The notes under the pieces: model-generated
The model's input: the letters and a program-made list of their open reading frames with translations, nothing else
The model's database searches: none
Told to the model about the DNA's origin: nothing
Shown here: in pieces, positions 27,716-35,688 of the stretch
Layout of the letters: every line of letters begins with the position of its first letter
Position numbering within the stretch: the first letter of the stretch is position 1
Program-made: the position numbers and the translations under genes
Source of the DNA: Bacteroidaceae bacterium
GTDB lineage: Bacteria > Bacteroidota > Bacteroidia > Bacteroidales > Bacteroidaceae
Reading direction: 5' to 3'
DNA: 64,000 bases
Assembly: GCA_016280445.1 (NCBI GenBank)
Contig: JAEEGS010000022.1
Location: forward strand, 1-64,000

Positions 27716-28413
27716 TGATGAAAAATGCAATTGTTACAGGCGGTACTTCTGGCATAGGGCTGGGTGTAGCAAAGATGTTGCTTGGAAAAGGGTATAAGGT
27801 CTATGTTACGTATGTTGGTCCGGATTCTGCTGAAGAAATAGAGAATTTCATCCCCCTCAAGGTTGACCAGACCCAAAGGAGTGAGGTCTACGCTTTTATA
27901 GATCGTGTAAAAGCGGAATGTGATACGGTTGATTGTGTTGTCTGTAATGCAGGCATGAGCATTCGGAGGTCTTTCACAGAGATGAAAGATGAAGAGTGGG
28001 ATAAGATGATGGAGGTAGCAGTAAATTCTCACTACATTCTTGTCAGAGAGTTGTACGGTCTTATTCCTAACGGGTCAAGAATTCTTTTTACGGGTTCGCA
28101 GATGGGACTTCAGCCTCATGCGACGGTATTGGCTTACGGTGTAACGAAGGCTGCTGTACATGCGCTGACCAAGAATTTAGTGAAAGAGTTTGAAGGAACA
28201 GGAACGACTGTGAATGCCATTGTGCCTGGATTTGTGGAAACACCGTGGCAGAAAGAAAAGCCTGAAGAAATCAAGCAGAACATCTACAGAAAAACTGCTA
28301 TTCATCGATTTGCAGCCATCGAAGAAATTGTGGATGCCTATCGTTTCTGTATAGAGAATCCTTTTGTGAATGGAAGTTTGATAGAGGTGAACGGTGGTTA
28401 TTGTTACAAATAG
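27715..28413 (+). CDS. Short-chain dehydrogenase/reductase
   Basis: A 232-residue SDR. TGGTSGIGLGVAKML binds NAD(P), VCNAGMS is the NAG motif, and the catalytic Ser (FTGSQMG), YGVTK Tyr and Lys are present. It overlaps the preceding stop (TAATG; the adjacent ATG 27718 is equally plausible). Coupling to a cytidylyltransferase recalls polyol-phosphate synthesis pairs in which a reductase makes ribitol- or similar phosphates; that role is inferred. It converges with licD, 12 bases apart. Confidence 0.82.
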   Translation: MMKNAIVTGGTSGIGLGVAKMLLGKGYKVYVTYVGPDSAEEIENFIPLKVDQTQRSEVYAFIDRVKAECDTVDCVVCNAGMSIRRSFTEMKDEEWDKMMEVAVNSHYILVRELYGLIPNGSRILFTGSQMGLQPHATVLAYGVTKAAVHALTKNLVKEFEGTGTTVNAIVPGFVETPWQKEKPEEIKQNIYRKTAIHRFAAIEEIVDAYRFCIENPFVNGSLIEVNGGYCYK

Positions 28414-28425
28414 CATCTGAGCCTT

Positions 28426-29226
28426 CTACCAGATTTTGATATCCTCCGAATGATACTCGCTGCCGGGGTTCTTCGGAAGACTCATATAGTCTCCATACCT
28501 GTAGGCAAGGCACTTTTCCGCCTCCTTCATGATGGGGGCTTTTTTGTATTCATACTTCACATATCTTACGGGCAGATAGTCCTCTTTCAGGCTTTTTTGG
28601 AAATAAGGGATACCCAGTCCGAAATCGTAATATTTCGTGGGCAATAGGAACGCGATGCCTCTCAGGAAGGGGAAGATGACATTCCTGTTCAACGATGCCC
28701 AAGCCCTCACTTTCCCCATTACTTTCAGGGGATCATCCGCAGTGCGCATCATCTTATAAGTATGCCCAAACGTCAGGTTTGACAACTTGTGTATCCACAG
28801 CGGGATGCGCTCCAAAGGAAAGATGTCCACCCAGATGCCGTGCTCTTTCCATACTTTATCATAGCCCGTACGTTCAAACAGCTCACTATGTCTGTCCCTT
28901 ACCTTCGCAAACTGAAAGAAATAGTTCGGGTCTGTTGTATGCCACTGCAACGCCATATTTTCAGGGAGTTCTTGAGGAAGAATCTTCATCAACCGTTCAA
29001 AATCGGGACGCAACATCTCTATGTCAAGGTCATCATCCCAAGGGATGAAGCCTTGATGCCGCACTGCTCCCAGCATGCTTCCACCTGATAGCCAATAGGG
29101 TATGCCGTTTCTTTGGCAGATGTCGTCCAGCACTTCCAACACCTCTAACATGCGTTGCTGCATATGCCACAGCTGCGAGTCTTTGGGGTTATACTTCGCT
29201 CTAAGTTCGTCGGGGTCAAAACTCAT
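28426..29226 (-). CDS. LicD-family phosphotransferase
   Basis: A 266-residue protein of the LicD/fukutin nucleotidyltransferase fold. PYWLSGGSMLGAVRHQGFIP and the following WDDDLDIEM give the metal-binding signature, and DIFPLERIP is conserved. LicD proteins transfer phosphocholine or phosphopolyol from CDP donors to glycans. ATG 29226 is chosen because the upstream ATG (29247) lies within the promoter. Convergent with the SDR gene and divergent from a glycosyltransferase. Confidence 0.88.
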   Translation of the reverse strand: MSFDPDELRAKYNPKDSQLWHMQQRMLEVLEVLDDICQRNGIPYWLSGGSMLGAVRHQGFIPWDDDLDIEMLRPDFERLMKILPQELPENMALQWHTTDPNYFFQFAKVRDRHSELFERTGYDKVWKEHGIWVDIFPLERIPLWIHKLSNLTFGHTYKMMRTADDPLKVMGKVRAWASLNRNVIFPFLRGIAFLLPTKYYDFGLGIPYFQKSLKEDYLPVRYVKYEYKKAPIMKEAEKCLAYRYGDYMSLPKNPGSEYHSEDIKIW

Positions 29227-29244
29227 CTCTTTTTGATTTTTCCG

Positions 29245-29252
29245 CAAAATTA
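29245..29252 (-). promoter_or_regulatory. -7 box for licD
   Basis: TAATTTTG on the minus strand fits TAnnTTTG and lies 18 bases before the chosen start codon. Confidence 0.5.
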
Positions 29253-29284
29253 CAGAAAATTTTTGTTGTTCAAGAAAAAAGCAT

Positions 29285-29292
29285 TACTTTTG
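29285..29292 (+). promoter_or_regulatory. -7 box for the glycosyltransferase gene
   Basis: TACTTTTG lies 23 bases before the ATG. Together with the licD box this makes a compact divergent promoter region. Confidence 0.6.
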
Positions 29293-29315
29293 TATCATAA
29301 ACTGTACCAAAAGCA

Positions 29316-30284
29316 ATGAACACCGCTCCTGTCGCCCTCTTTGTCTACAACCGAGCAGACAATATGCTGAAAACGCTTGAATGCCTTGTGCTGAACACGT
29401 TGGCAGCGGAAACGGATCTTTATGTCTTTTCAGATGGGGGAAAGGATACCAAATCTTGGAAACAAGTGGAGATGGTCAGGAGAGAACTTCGTCGTTTCAA
29501 GACACGCGCTGAACAAGAAGGTGCCCTCAAGAGCATGACCATTATAGAACGCCCGGTAAACTTTTATCTCGAACGTAACATCACGGAGGGCATAGCACAG
29601 GTGTTTGAAAAACATGACCGTATCATAGTGCTGGAGGATGATATTTGTACCTCCAGTTATTTTCTGGAGTACATGAATCGAGCCTTTGACCTCTACCAAA
29701 ACGTGCCTCAAGTTATGCATGTGGCAGGTTTTACTAATCTCAACCTCTATCCTGTTGATTGCTCAGGAGAACAAGCAGTTCCCTTTTATTTCACTCCTCA
29801 CATGTCAGGATGGGGGTGGGGTACGTGGCGTGACCGTTGGCAACGGCATTTTGTTCACTACAGAACACGTGCGGAAGCACTTGATGGACTCACTGAAGAT
29901 GACCAAAACGCTATACAATATGGTGGCGTCTTTCCTTGCCTGAAAAGTCTTGATAAAGACCCTATTCCTTGGGATATCTGTTGGGAAATTGCTATCTACA
30001 AGGCCAAAGGTTTGTGCCTCACTCCCGGACGAACCCTCGTGCGCAACATTGGTCTTCGTAATGGCACCCACTTCCGTTCTTTCGACATCTTGCAACATTA
30101 CGAGTTTGACAGGGAACCATGGAAAGAGTCTCTTCCCATCACCTACGAGGAAAATCCCCGCCTTGATCCGCGTATTGAGAAACTTTTTGCTGAAGCCATT
30201 ACAGATTGGGGCATTCGCTACACCCCTCTCGGCAAATTGGTCCGCTCTATCTACAAGAAATTCAAGTCACACAAAAGTGCTTGA
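29316..30284 (+). CDS. Glycosyltransferase, GT2-like
   Basis: A 322-residue cytoplasmic protein. PVALFVYNRADNMLKTLECL, the metal-binding block IIVLEDDICTSSYFLEYMN (EDD as DxD) and HMSGWGWGTWRDRW are typical of a Bacteroidetes GT-A family related to GT2/GT13. No membrane segment is seen. It has its own promoter and a terminator. Sugar donor and acceptor are unknown; the neighbours suggest cell-surface glycan assembly. Confidence 0.78.
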   Translation: MNTAPVALFVYNRADNMLKTLECLVLNTLAAETDLYVFSDGGKDTKSWKQVEMVRRELRRFKTRAEQEGALKSMTIIERPVNFYLERNITEGIAQVFEKHDRIIVLEDDICTSSYFLEYMNRAFDLYQNVPQVMHVAGFTNLNLYPVDCSGEQAVPFYFTPHMSGWGWGTWRDRWQRHFVHYRTRAEALDGLTEDDQNAIQYGGVFPCLKSLDKDPIPWDICWEIAIYKAKGLCLTPGRTLVRNIGLRNGTHFRSFDILQHYEFDREPWKESLPITYEENPRLDPRIEKLFAEAITDWGIRYTPLGKLVRSIYKKFKSHKSA

Positions 30285-30292
30285 CTCAAAAT

Positions 30293-30330
30293 AATAGCCT
30301 CCTGAAGTCATTGAACCTCAGGAGGCTATT
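30293..30330. terminator. Bidirectional terminator between the glycosyltransferase and Sel1 genes
   Basis: AATAGCCTCCTGA pairs perfectly with TCAGGAGGCTATT around a 12-base loop, with a T-rich tail. It serves both converging genes and abuts the stop codon of the minus-strand gene. Confidence 0.85.
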
Positions 30331-30331
30331 T

Positions 30332-30793
30332 TTATTTTCCAATGAGTTTCAGAATGGCGATAGCATCTTCATCGCCTTCAGCAACATCTTCCTTGATTTT
30401 CGCTCGCACCTTGGCACCGCCCTTGGGATTCTTGATGGCTTTCAGCAACCACGTTTTGGCTTTTGTGGTATCTTTAGCGACACCTTTCCCCTTCAGGTAG
30501 CACTTTCCGACCTGATACTGTGATTTTGCATGTCCTTGCTGAGCGGCTTTGAGATACCATTCGTAGGCTGTCTGGTTGTTTTCTGCTACACCATGTCCTT
30601 TATCATAGCATCGTCCCATGTGGTACTGTGCTTTTTTATGTCCTTTTTGTGCAGCGGGAAGCAGTTTTTTGATCGCCAAATCATATTTCTTTGCGTCGTA
30701 AAGTTTCTTGCCTTCGTTATAGAGCGCGTCTGTACTTTGTGCTTGTACAACGATGCTGAGCATCAATAAAAATGTAGTGATAAAAGTTCTCAT
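30332..30793 (-). CDS. Exported Sel1-repeat protein
   Basis: A 153-residue protein with signal peptide MRTFITTFLLMLSIVVQAQ. After a TPR-like start (LYNEGKKLYDAKKYDLAIKK) come Sel1 units AQKGHKKAQYHMGRCYDKGHG and AQQGHAKSQYQVGKCYLKGKG, each of 36 residues. Sel1 solenoids mediate protein contacts; no partner is evident. ATG 30793 is chosen for the signal peptide; the upstream extension reads into the carB promoter region. Confidence 0.8.
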   Translation of the reverse strand: MRTFITTFLLMLSIVVQAQSTDALYNEGKKLYDAKKYDLAIKKLLPAAQKGHKKAQYHMGRCYDKGHGVAENNQTAYEWYLKAAQQGHAKSQYQVGKCYLKGKGVAKDTTKAKTWLLKAIKNPKGGAKVRAKIKEDVAEGDEDAIAILKLIGK

Positions 30794-30820
30794 AATTGTG
30801 TTGCTTTGTGAATTATTTCG

Positions 30821-30828
30821 CAAAAGTA
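30821..30828 (-). promoter_or_regulatory. -7 box for the Sel1 gene
   Basis: TACTTTTG on the minus strand, 28 bases before the chosen start. Confidence 0.5.
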
Positions 30829-30851
30829 GTAAAAAGAAGTGAAACTTTTCG

Positions 30852-30859
30852 TACCTTTG
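30852..30859 (+). promoter_or_regulatory. -7 box for carB
   Basis: TACCTTTG lies 33 bases before the carB ATG; the region between the divergent genes is only about 100 bases. Confidence 0.6.
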
Positions 30860-30891
30860 CAAAAATTTTTACGAAATTATATTTTTTGCAG

Positions 30892-33800
30892 ATGAAGAAG
30901 CAACTGAAGAAGGTGCTTGTCTTGGGCTCTGGTGCCTTAAAGATTGGACAAGCAGGCGAGTTTGACTACTCGGGTAGTCAGGCACTCAAAGCGCTTCGGG
31001 AAGAGGGCATCCGGTCGGTGCTGGTCAACCCGAACGTGGCAACTATTCAAACGAGTGAAGGTATTGCGGATAAGGTTTATTTCTTGCCGGTCAATACCTT
31101 TTTTGTGACTGAAATCATCAAGAAGGAGCGTCCTGACGGCATCCTGTTGGCGTTCGGTGGACAGACTGCGCTGAACTGTGGTACAGAACTCTTCCAGAAA
31201 GGTATTCTGAAAGAGTATGGTGTAGAGGTGCTCGGCACAAGTGTAGAGGCCATCATGAACACCGAGGACCGCGACTTGTTCGTTAAGGAGTTGAATAAGG
31301 TGAACCTCAAGGTGCCAGTGTCTCAGGCATGTGAGACCATGGAAGAGGCTGTTGCTACGGCTCGTCGCATCGGCTACCCCATCATGATTCGTTCTGCTTA
31401 TGCACTTGGTGGTCTTGGCTCGGGCGTATGTCCAGACGAAGAAACCTTCATCAAGATTGCAGAATCAGCCTTCACTTTTGCCCCACAAGTGCTTGTGGAG
31501 GAGAGTTTGAAAGGTTGGAAGGAGATAGAGTTTGAGTGTATTCGTGATGCTAACGATCACTGCTTCACCGTAGCTTCAATGGAGAACTTCGACCCACTGG
31601 GCATTCACACTGGTGAATCGATTGTGGTGGCTCCTACTTGCTCGCTCACAGAGGAGCAAGTGAAGATGTTGCAGGACATCACTATCAAGTGTGTGCGTCA
31701 CCTTAACATCGTTGGTGAGTGCAATATCCAGTTTGCTTTCAACGCTTTCACCAACGACTATCGTATCATTGAGATCAACGCACGCCTTTCTCGCTCTTCG
31801 GCTTTGGCTTCTAAGGCAACAGGATATCCGTTGGCCTTTGTGGCTGCCAAGATAGCATTGGGTTATACTTTGGACCAAATTGGCGAGATGGGTACCACCA
31901 ACTCTGCTTATGTGGCTCCAAGCCTCGACTACCTCATCTGTAAGATTCCACGTTGGGACTTGACCAAGTTTGTGGGCGTGAGCCGTAAGATTGGTTCCAG
32001 CATGAAGTCTGTGGGCGAGATTATGTCCATTGGCCGCACCTTCGAAGAGCTCATCCAGAAGGGACTTCGTATGATTGGTCAAGGTATGCACGGTTTTGTG
32101 GGTAACGACCACACGAAGTTCGACAACCTTGATGAGGAATTGGCTAACCCCACCGACCTGCGTATCTTTGCTATTGCTCAGGCATTGGAGGAGGGTTATA
32201 CCATCGACCGCATCTATGAACTGACCAAGATTGACCCTTGGTTCATCGAGAAACTTAAGAACATCGTCGACTATAAGCATAAGTTGGAGCAATACAATGC
32301 TATTGAGGAAATCCCTGCAGATGTGTTGCGTCAGGCTAAGATATGGGGCTTCTCCGACTTCCAGATTGCACGTTTCGTTCGCAAGGAGGCTTGTGAGAAC
32401 ATGGAGAAGGAGAACCTTGCCGTACGTGCTTATCGCAAGAAGTTGGGCATCCTGCCAGCCGTGAAGCGTATTCCGACAGTGGCAAGCGAACATCCCGATT
32501 TGACAAATTACCTTTACATGACTTATGCTGTGGAGGGTTACGATGTGAATTACTATGCACATGAGAAGTCTGTTGTAGTGCTTGGCTCCGGTGCATATCG
32601 CATTGGCTCTTCTGTGGAGTTCGACTGGTGTTCGGTTAACGCCATCACTACTGCCCGCAAACTCGGTTATAAGAGCATCATGATCAACTACAACCCAGAA
32701 ACAGTGTCGACAGACTACGATATGTGCGACCGCCTCTACTTTGACGAACTCTCTTTCGAGCGTGTGCTTGATGTGATAGACCTCGAAAATCCACGTGGTG
32801 TCATTGTTTCTGTGGGTGGACAGATACCTAATAACTTGGCAATGAAACTCTATCGACAGAGCGTGCCAATCCTTGGAACTTCACCTGTCAGCATCGACCG
32901 TGCTGAGAACCGCAACAAGTTCTCTGCCATGCTTGACCAACTTGGCATTGACCAGCCGCAGTGGAGCGCACTGACCAGCATGGATGATGTGAAGGCTTTT
33001 GTGGAGCGTGTAGGTTTCCCAGTGCTTGTGCGTCCTTCCTACGTGTTGTCAGGTGCAGCCATGAATGTTTGCTACGACTACGAAGAACTGGAGCGTTTCC
33101 TCCAAATGGCCAGCGAGGTCAGCAAGGAATATCCTGTGGTGATTTCGCAGTTCATGCAGGAGACCAACGAAGTGGAATTCGACGCCGTGGCACAGAATGG
33201 TGAAGTGGTTGAATATGCCATCTCCGAACACGTTGAGTTTGCAGGTGTGCACTCAGGTGACGCCACAATGGTGTTCCCCGCTCAGCAAATCAGTTTTGCC
33301 ACTATCCGTCAGATTAAGAAGATTAGCCGCGCCATTGCGAAGGAACTGAACATTTCAGGTCCTTTCAACATCCAGTATTTGGCAAAGGGTCGTGATGTGA
33401 AGGTCATCGAGTGTAACCTCCGTGCTTCTCGTTCCTTCCCATTTGTCAGCAAGGTGTTGAAGCGCAACTTCATCGATACAGCCACACGCATTATGCTTGA
33501 TGCACCTTACACGAAACCGGATAAGAGCGAGTTCGACATCGACCGTATGGGTGTGAAGGCCAGCCAGTTCTCATTCGCACGTTTGCAGAATGCTGACCCT
33601 GTGCTTGGTGTTGACATGAGCAGTACCGGTGAGGTAGGTTGCATGGGTGACACTTACGAGGAGGCTCTGCTCAACTCCATGATTGCCACAGGTTATAAGA
33701 TTCCTTCTAAGGAGAAGGCCATCATGATTTCTTCAGGTGGCACTAAAGAGAAGGTGGCGATGCTTGATGCCGCTCGTGCGCTTGTGGAGAAGGGCTACAC

Positions 33801-34125
33801 CATCTGTGCCAGCGAGGGTACAGCCAAGTTCCTTAACGATAACAATGTGAAGGCAACGGCTGTAGCATGGCCTGATGAAGAAAATAGCGACAAGCCCAAT
33901 GTGATGAAGATGATAGCCGACCATAAGTTCGACCTCATCGTCAACATTCCTAAGAATCACTCGAAGCGCGAACTGACGAACGGTTACCGCATTCGTCGTG
34001 GTGCTATCGACCACAACATTCCGCTTATCACGAATGCTCGTTTGGCCTCGGCCTTCATTGAGTCTTTCTGTGAGAAAGGTATGGAAGACCTGCAGATCAA
34101 GTCATGGCAGGAATATGACGCTTAA
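30892..34125 (+). CDS. carB: Carbamoyl-phosphate synthase, large subunit
   Basis: A 1077-residue synthase making carbamoyl phosphate for arginine and pyrimidines. Two homologous halves each carry an ATP-grasp domain: N-half VLVLGSGALKIGQAGEFDYS, C-half VVVLGSGAYRIGSSVEFDWC. The C-terminal ~130 residues form the MGS-like allosteric domain (EKVAMLDAARALVEKGYTICASEG). Both half-motifs read like the animal CAD/CPS1 type rather than E. coli CarB (which has GSGPNRIGQGIEFDY). The glutaminase gene carA is not adjacent. Own promoter and perfect-palindrome terminator make it monocistronic. Confidence 0.96.
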   Translation: MKKQLKKVLVLGSGALKIGQAGEFDYSGSQALKALREEGIRSVLVNPNVATIQTSEGIADKVYFLPVNTFFVTEIIKKERPDGILLAFGGQTALNCGTELFQKGILKEYGVEVLGTSVEAIMNTEDRDLFVKELNKVNLKVPVSQACETMEEAVATARRIGYPIMIRSAYALGGLGSGVCPDEETFIKIAESAFTFAPQVLVEESLKGWKEIEFECIRDANDHCFTVASMENFDPLGIHTGESIVVAPTCSLTEEQVKMLQDITIKCVRHLNIVGECNIQFAFNAFTNDYRIIEINARLSRSSALASKATGYPLAFVAAKIALGYTLDQIGEMGTTNSAYVAPSLDYLICKIPRWDLTKFVGVSRKIGSSMKSVGEIMSIGRTFEELIQKGLRMIGQGMHGFVGNDHTKFDNLDEELANPTDLRIFAIAQALEEGYTIDRIYELTKIDPWFIEKLKNIVDYKHKLEQYNAIEEIPADVLRQAKIWGFSDFQIARFVRKEACENMEKENLAVRAYRKKLGILPAVKRIPTVASEHPDLTNYLYMTYAVEGYDVNYYAHEKSVVVLGSGAYRIGSSVEFDWCSVNAITTARKLGYKSIMINYNPETVSTDYDMCDRLYFDELSFERVLDVIDLENPRGVIVSVGGQIPNNLAMKLYRQSVPILGTSPVSIDRAENRNKFSAMLDQLGIDQPQWSALTSMDDVKAFVERVGFPVLVRPSYVLSGAAMNVCYDYEELERFLQMASEVSKEYPVVISQFMQETNEVEFDAVAQNGEVVEYAISEHVEFAGVHSGDATMVFPAQQISFATIRQIKKISRAIAKELNISGPFNIQYLAKGRDVKVIECNLRASRSFPFVSKVLKRNFIDTATRIMLDAPYTKPDKSEFDIDRMGVKASQFSFARLQNADPVLGVDMSSTGEVGCMGDTYEEALLNSMIATGYKIPSKEKAIMISSGGTKEKVAMLDAARALVEKGYTICASEGTAKFLNDNNVKATAVAWPDEENSDKPNVMKMIADHKFDLIVNIPKNHSKRELTNGYRIRRGAIDHNIPLITNARLASAFIESFCEKGMEDLQIKSWQEYDA

Positions 34126-34151
34126 AGAGAAGGATTGAGCATCTTTCTCAA

Positions 34152-34197
34152 AATAAAAGGGGTGGGACGCTCTGCAGAGCGTCCCACCCCTTTTATT
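34152..34197. terminator. Perfect 46-base palindrome terminator after carB
   Basis: The 46 bases are exactly self-complementary: AATAAAAGGGGTGGGACGCT... mirrored around TGCA. The stem is 21 base pairs with a four-base loop, A-rich on one side and T-rich on the other, so it serves carB and the converging cvfB. Confidence 0.9.
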
Positions 34198-34206
34198 ATT
34201 ATATGT

Positions 34207-34968
34207 CTAATCCTCCACCCCGGAAGTCTTTCCTTTGACGGTCAGTTCGATGCCGTTCGCGTGGAGACTGATGAGGTCTTGCTTGTAAAGGTCGCCAAGC
34301 GCCTGCTTGAACACCTTCTTGCTCACGCCAAACTTGTTATAGATTTCGTCAGATGGTGTTTTGTCGTGGAAAGGAAGGGATCCCTTCTCTGTATCCCTGA
34401 GATGTTGGAGGAGACGGCGTGAGAAGTCGCCGATGATAACACGACGGTCAGCAGGTGTATCGCGTGGTTCAAACCTGTTTTGTCTCCGGGGTTCCTGTCG
34501 CTGCTCATCTGCTGCTTGTTCGCTGATGGCCTTTTGGAACTTCTCTATTTTGCTGGAGCAAACAATACGATAGGTTTTGTCGTCGATGTAGCAATAGACG
34601 AGATAGCGTTGGCCTCGTTGCATGCGCACTTTCTGTTCACGGAAGGGGCAGAAGAGGTCTTTCATGAGTCCCCAGTTGAGGTAGGCACCGTAGTCGTTCA
34701 CCCAGGCACATTCGAGATAGGCAAATTGCCCCACTTCGATGTAGGGGTGCTCAGTGGTGGCGATGAGGCGCTCGTCCTGATCGAGATAGAGGAAAACGTC
34801 AAGAATGTCACCTACTTTGGTGCCTTCTGGCACATAGCGGTTGGGCAGTAAGATGTCGCCAATAGGGCCACCCTCCAGATATACTCCCTGCTCTTTTCTA
34901 CGCAAGACTTTCAGTTGATTCCTCTTGCCCAGTTGTAGTGTCTTCTGCTGTGTGTTGTCCGTTGTCAT
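34207..34968 (-). CDS. cvfB: S1-like RNA-binding protein, CvfB family
   Basis: A 253-residue protein. The N-terminus [20 protein letters not shown] and [12 protein letters not shown]-like text form an S1-type OB fold; a second S1-like domain ([23 protein letters not shown]) follows, and the C-terminus ([14 protein letters not shown] after [20 protein letters not shown]) is a winged helix. CvfB proteins bind RNA and affect virulence gene expression in staphylococci; the role here is unknown. Its ATG lies 71 bases inside lolD. Confidence 0.88.
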   Translation of the reverse strand: MTTDNTQQKTLQLGKRNQLKVLRRKEQGVYLEGGPIGDILLPNRYVPEGTKVGDILDVFLYLDQDERLIATTEHPYIEVGQFAYLECAWVNDYGAYLNWGLMKDLFCPFREQKVRMQRGQRYLVYCYIDDKTYRIVCSSKIEKFQKAISEQAADEQRQEPRRQNRFEPRDTPADRRVIIGDFSRRLLQHLRDTEKGSLPFHDKTPSDEIYNKFGVSKKVFKQALGDLYKQDLISLHANGIELTVKGKTSGVED

Positions 34969-35617
34969 AGTGAATGAGTCCGTCTTTAATGTGAATAGTT
35001 CTATCAGTCAGTTGTGAGAGTTCTTCATCATGGGTGACGATGACGAAGGTCTGTCCGAATTTGTTACGCAAGTCGAAAAAGAGCCTGTGTAGTTCTTCCT
35101 TGTTCTTGGAGTCGAGCGAACCAGAAGGTTCGTCGGCCAAGATGATGGCAGGGTTGTTGATGAGTGCTCTTGCTACAGCCACGCGTTGTTTCTCACCGCC
35201 CGAAAGTTCGGATGGTTTGTGGTTCTTTCGGTCGCTGAGGTTAAGGTAATCAAGCAGTTCCTTGGCACGTTCTTCCGTTTGCTTCTTGCTTTTTCCGCCA
35301 ATGAGAGCGGGGATGCAGACATTCTCCAAAGCCGTGAATTCAGGCAGCAGTTGGTGAAACTGGAAGACAAACCCCAGATGTTGGTTGCGGAATTTGGCGA
35401 TGTCCTTGTCTTTCAGCCGAGTCACATCGATGCCGTCGATGATGACGGAACCCGTGTCGGGTGTATCCAGTGTGCCCATGATTTGCAGGAGGGTTGTCTT
35501 ACCCGCTCCTGAAGGACCGACGATGCTGACCACCTCACCCTTGTTGATGTGGAGGTCGATGCCCTTCAGCACTTGTAGAGTGCCGAAGGATTTGGTGATA
35601 TTTTGGAGTTGTATCAT
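34898..35617 (-). CDS. lolD: Lipoprotein-releasing ABC transporter ATPase LolD
   Basis: A 239-residue ATPase that powers LolCE in moving lipoproteins off the inner membrane. Walker A GPSGAGKT (34-41), Q-loop in [14 protein letters not shown], signature LSGGEKQR (138-145), Walker B ILADEP and His196 are intact. The last ~25 residues form an acidic tail ([17 protein letters not shown]), which is translated from DNA shared with the start of cvfB. LolC/E genes are not adjacent, as is usual in Bacteroidetes. Confidence 0.9.
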   Translation of the reverse strand: MIQLQNITKSFGTLQVLKGIDLHINKGEVVSIVGPSGAGKTTLLQIMGTLDTPDTGSVIIDGIDVTRLKDKDIAKFRNQHLGFVFQFHQLLPEFTALENVCIPALIGGKSKKQTEERAKELLDYLNLSDRKNHKPSELSGGEKQRVAVARALINNPAIILADEPSGSLDSKNKEELHRLFFDLRNKFGQTFVIVTHDEELSQLTDRTIHIKDGLIHYDNGQHTAEDTTTGQEESTESLA

Positions 35618-35688
35618 TGTTTTTATGGGTCTTATGGGGGTGAATGTTTTCTATCTGAATGGAGAAAGTTGCCAAACGCGCGGGCTTG

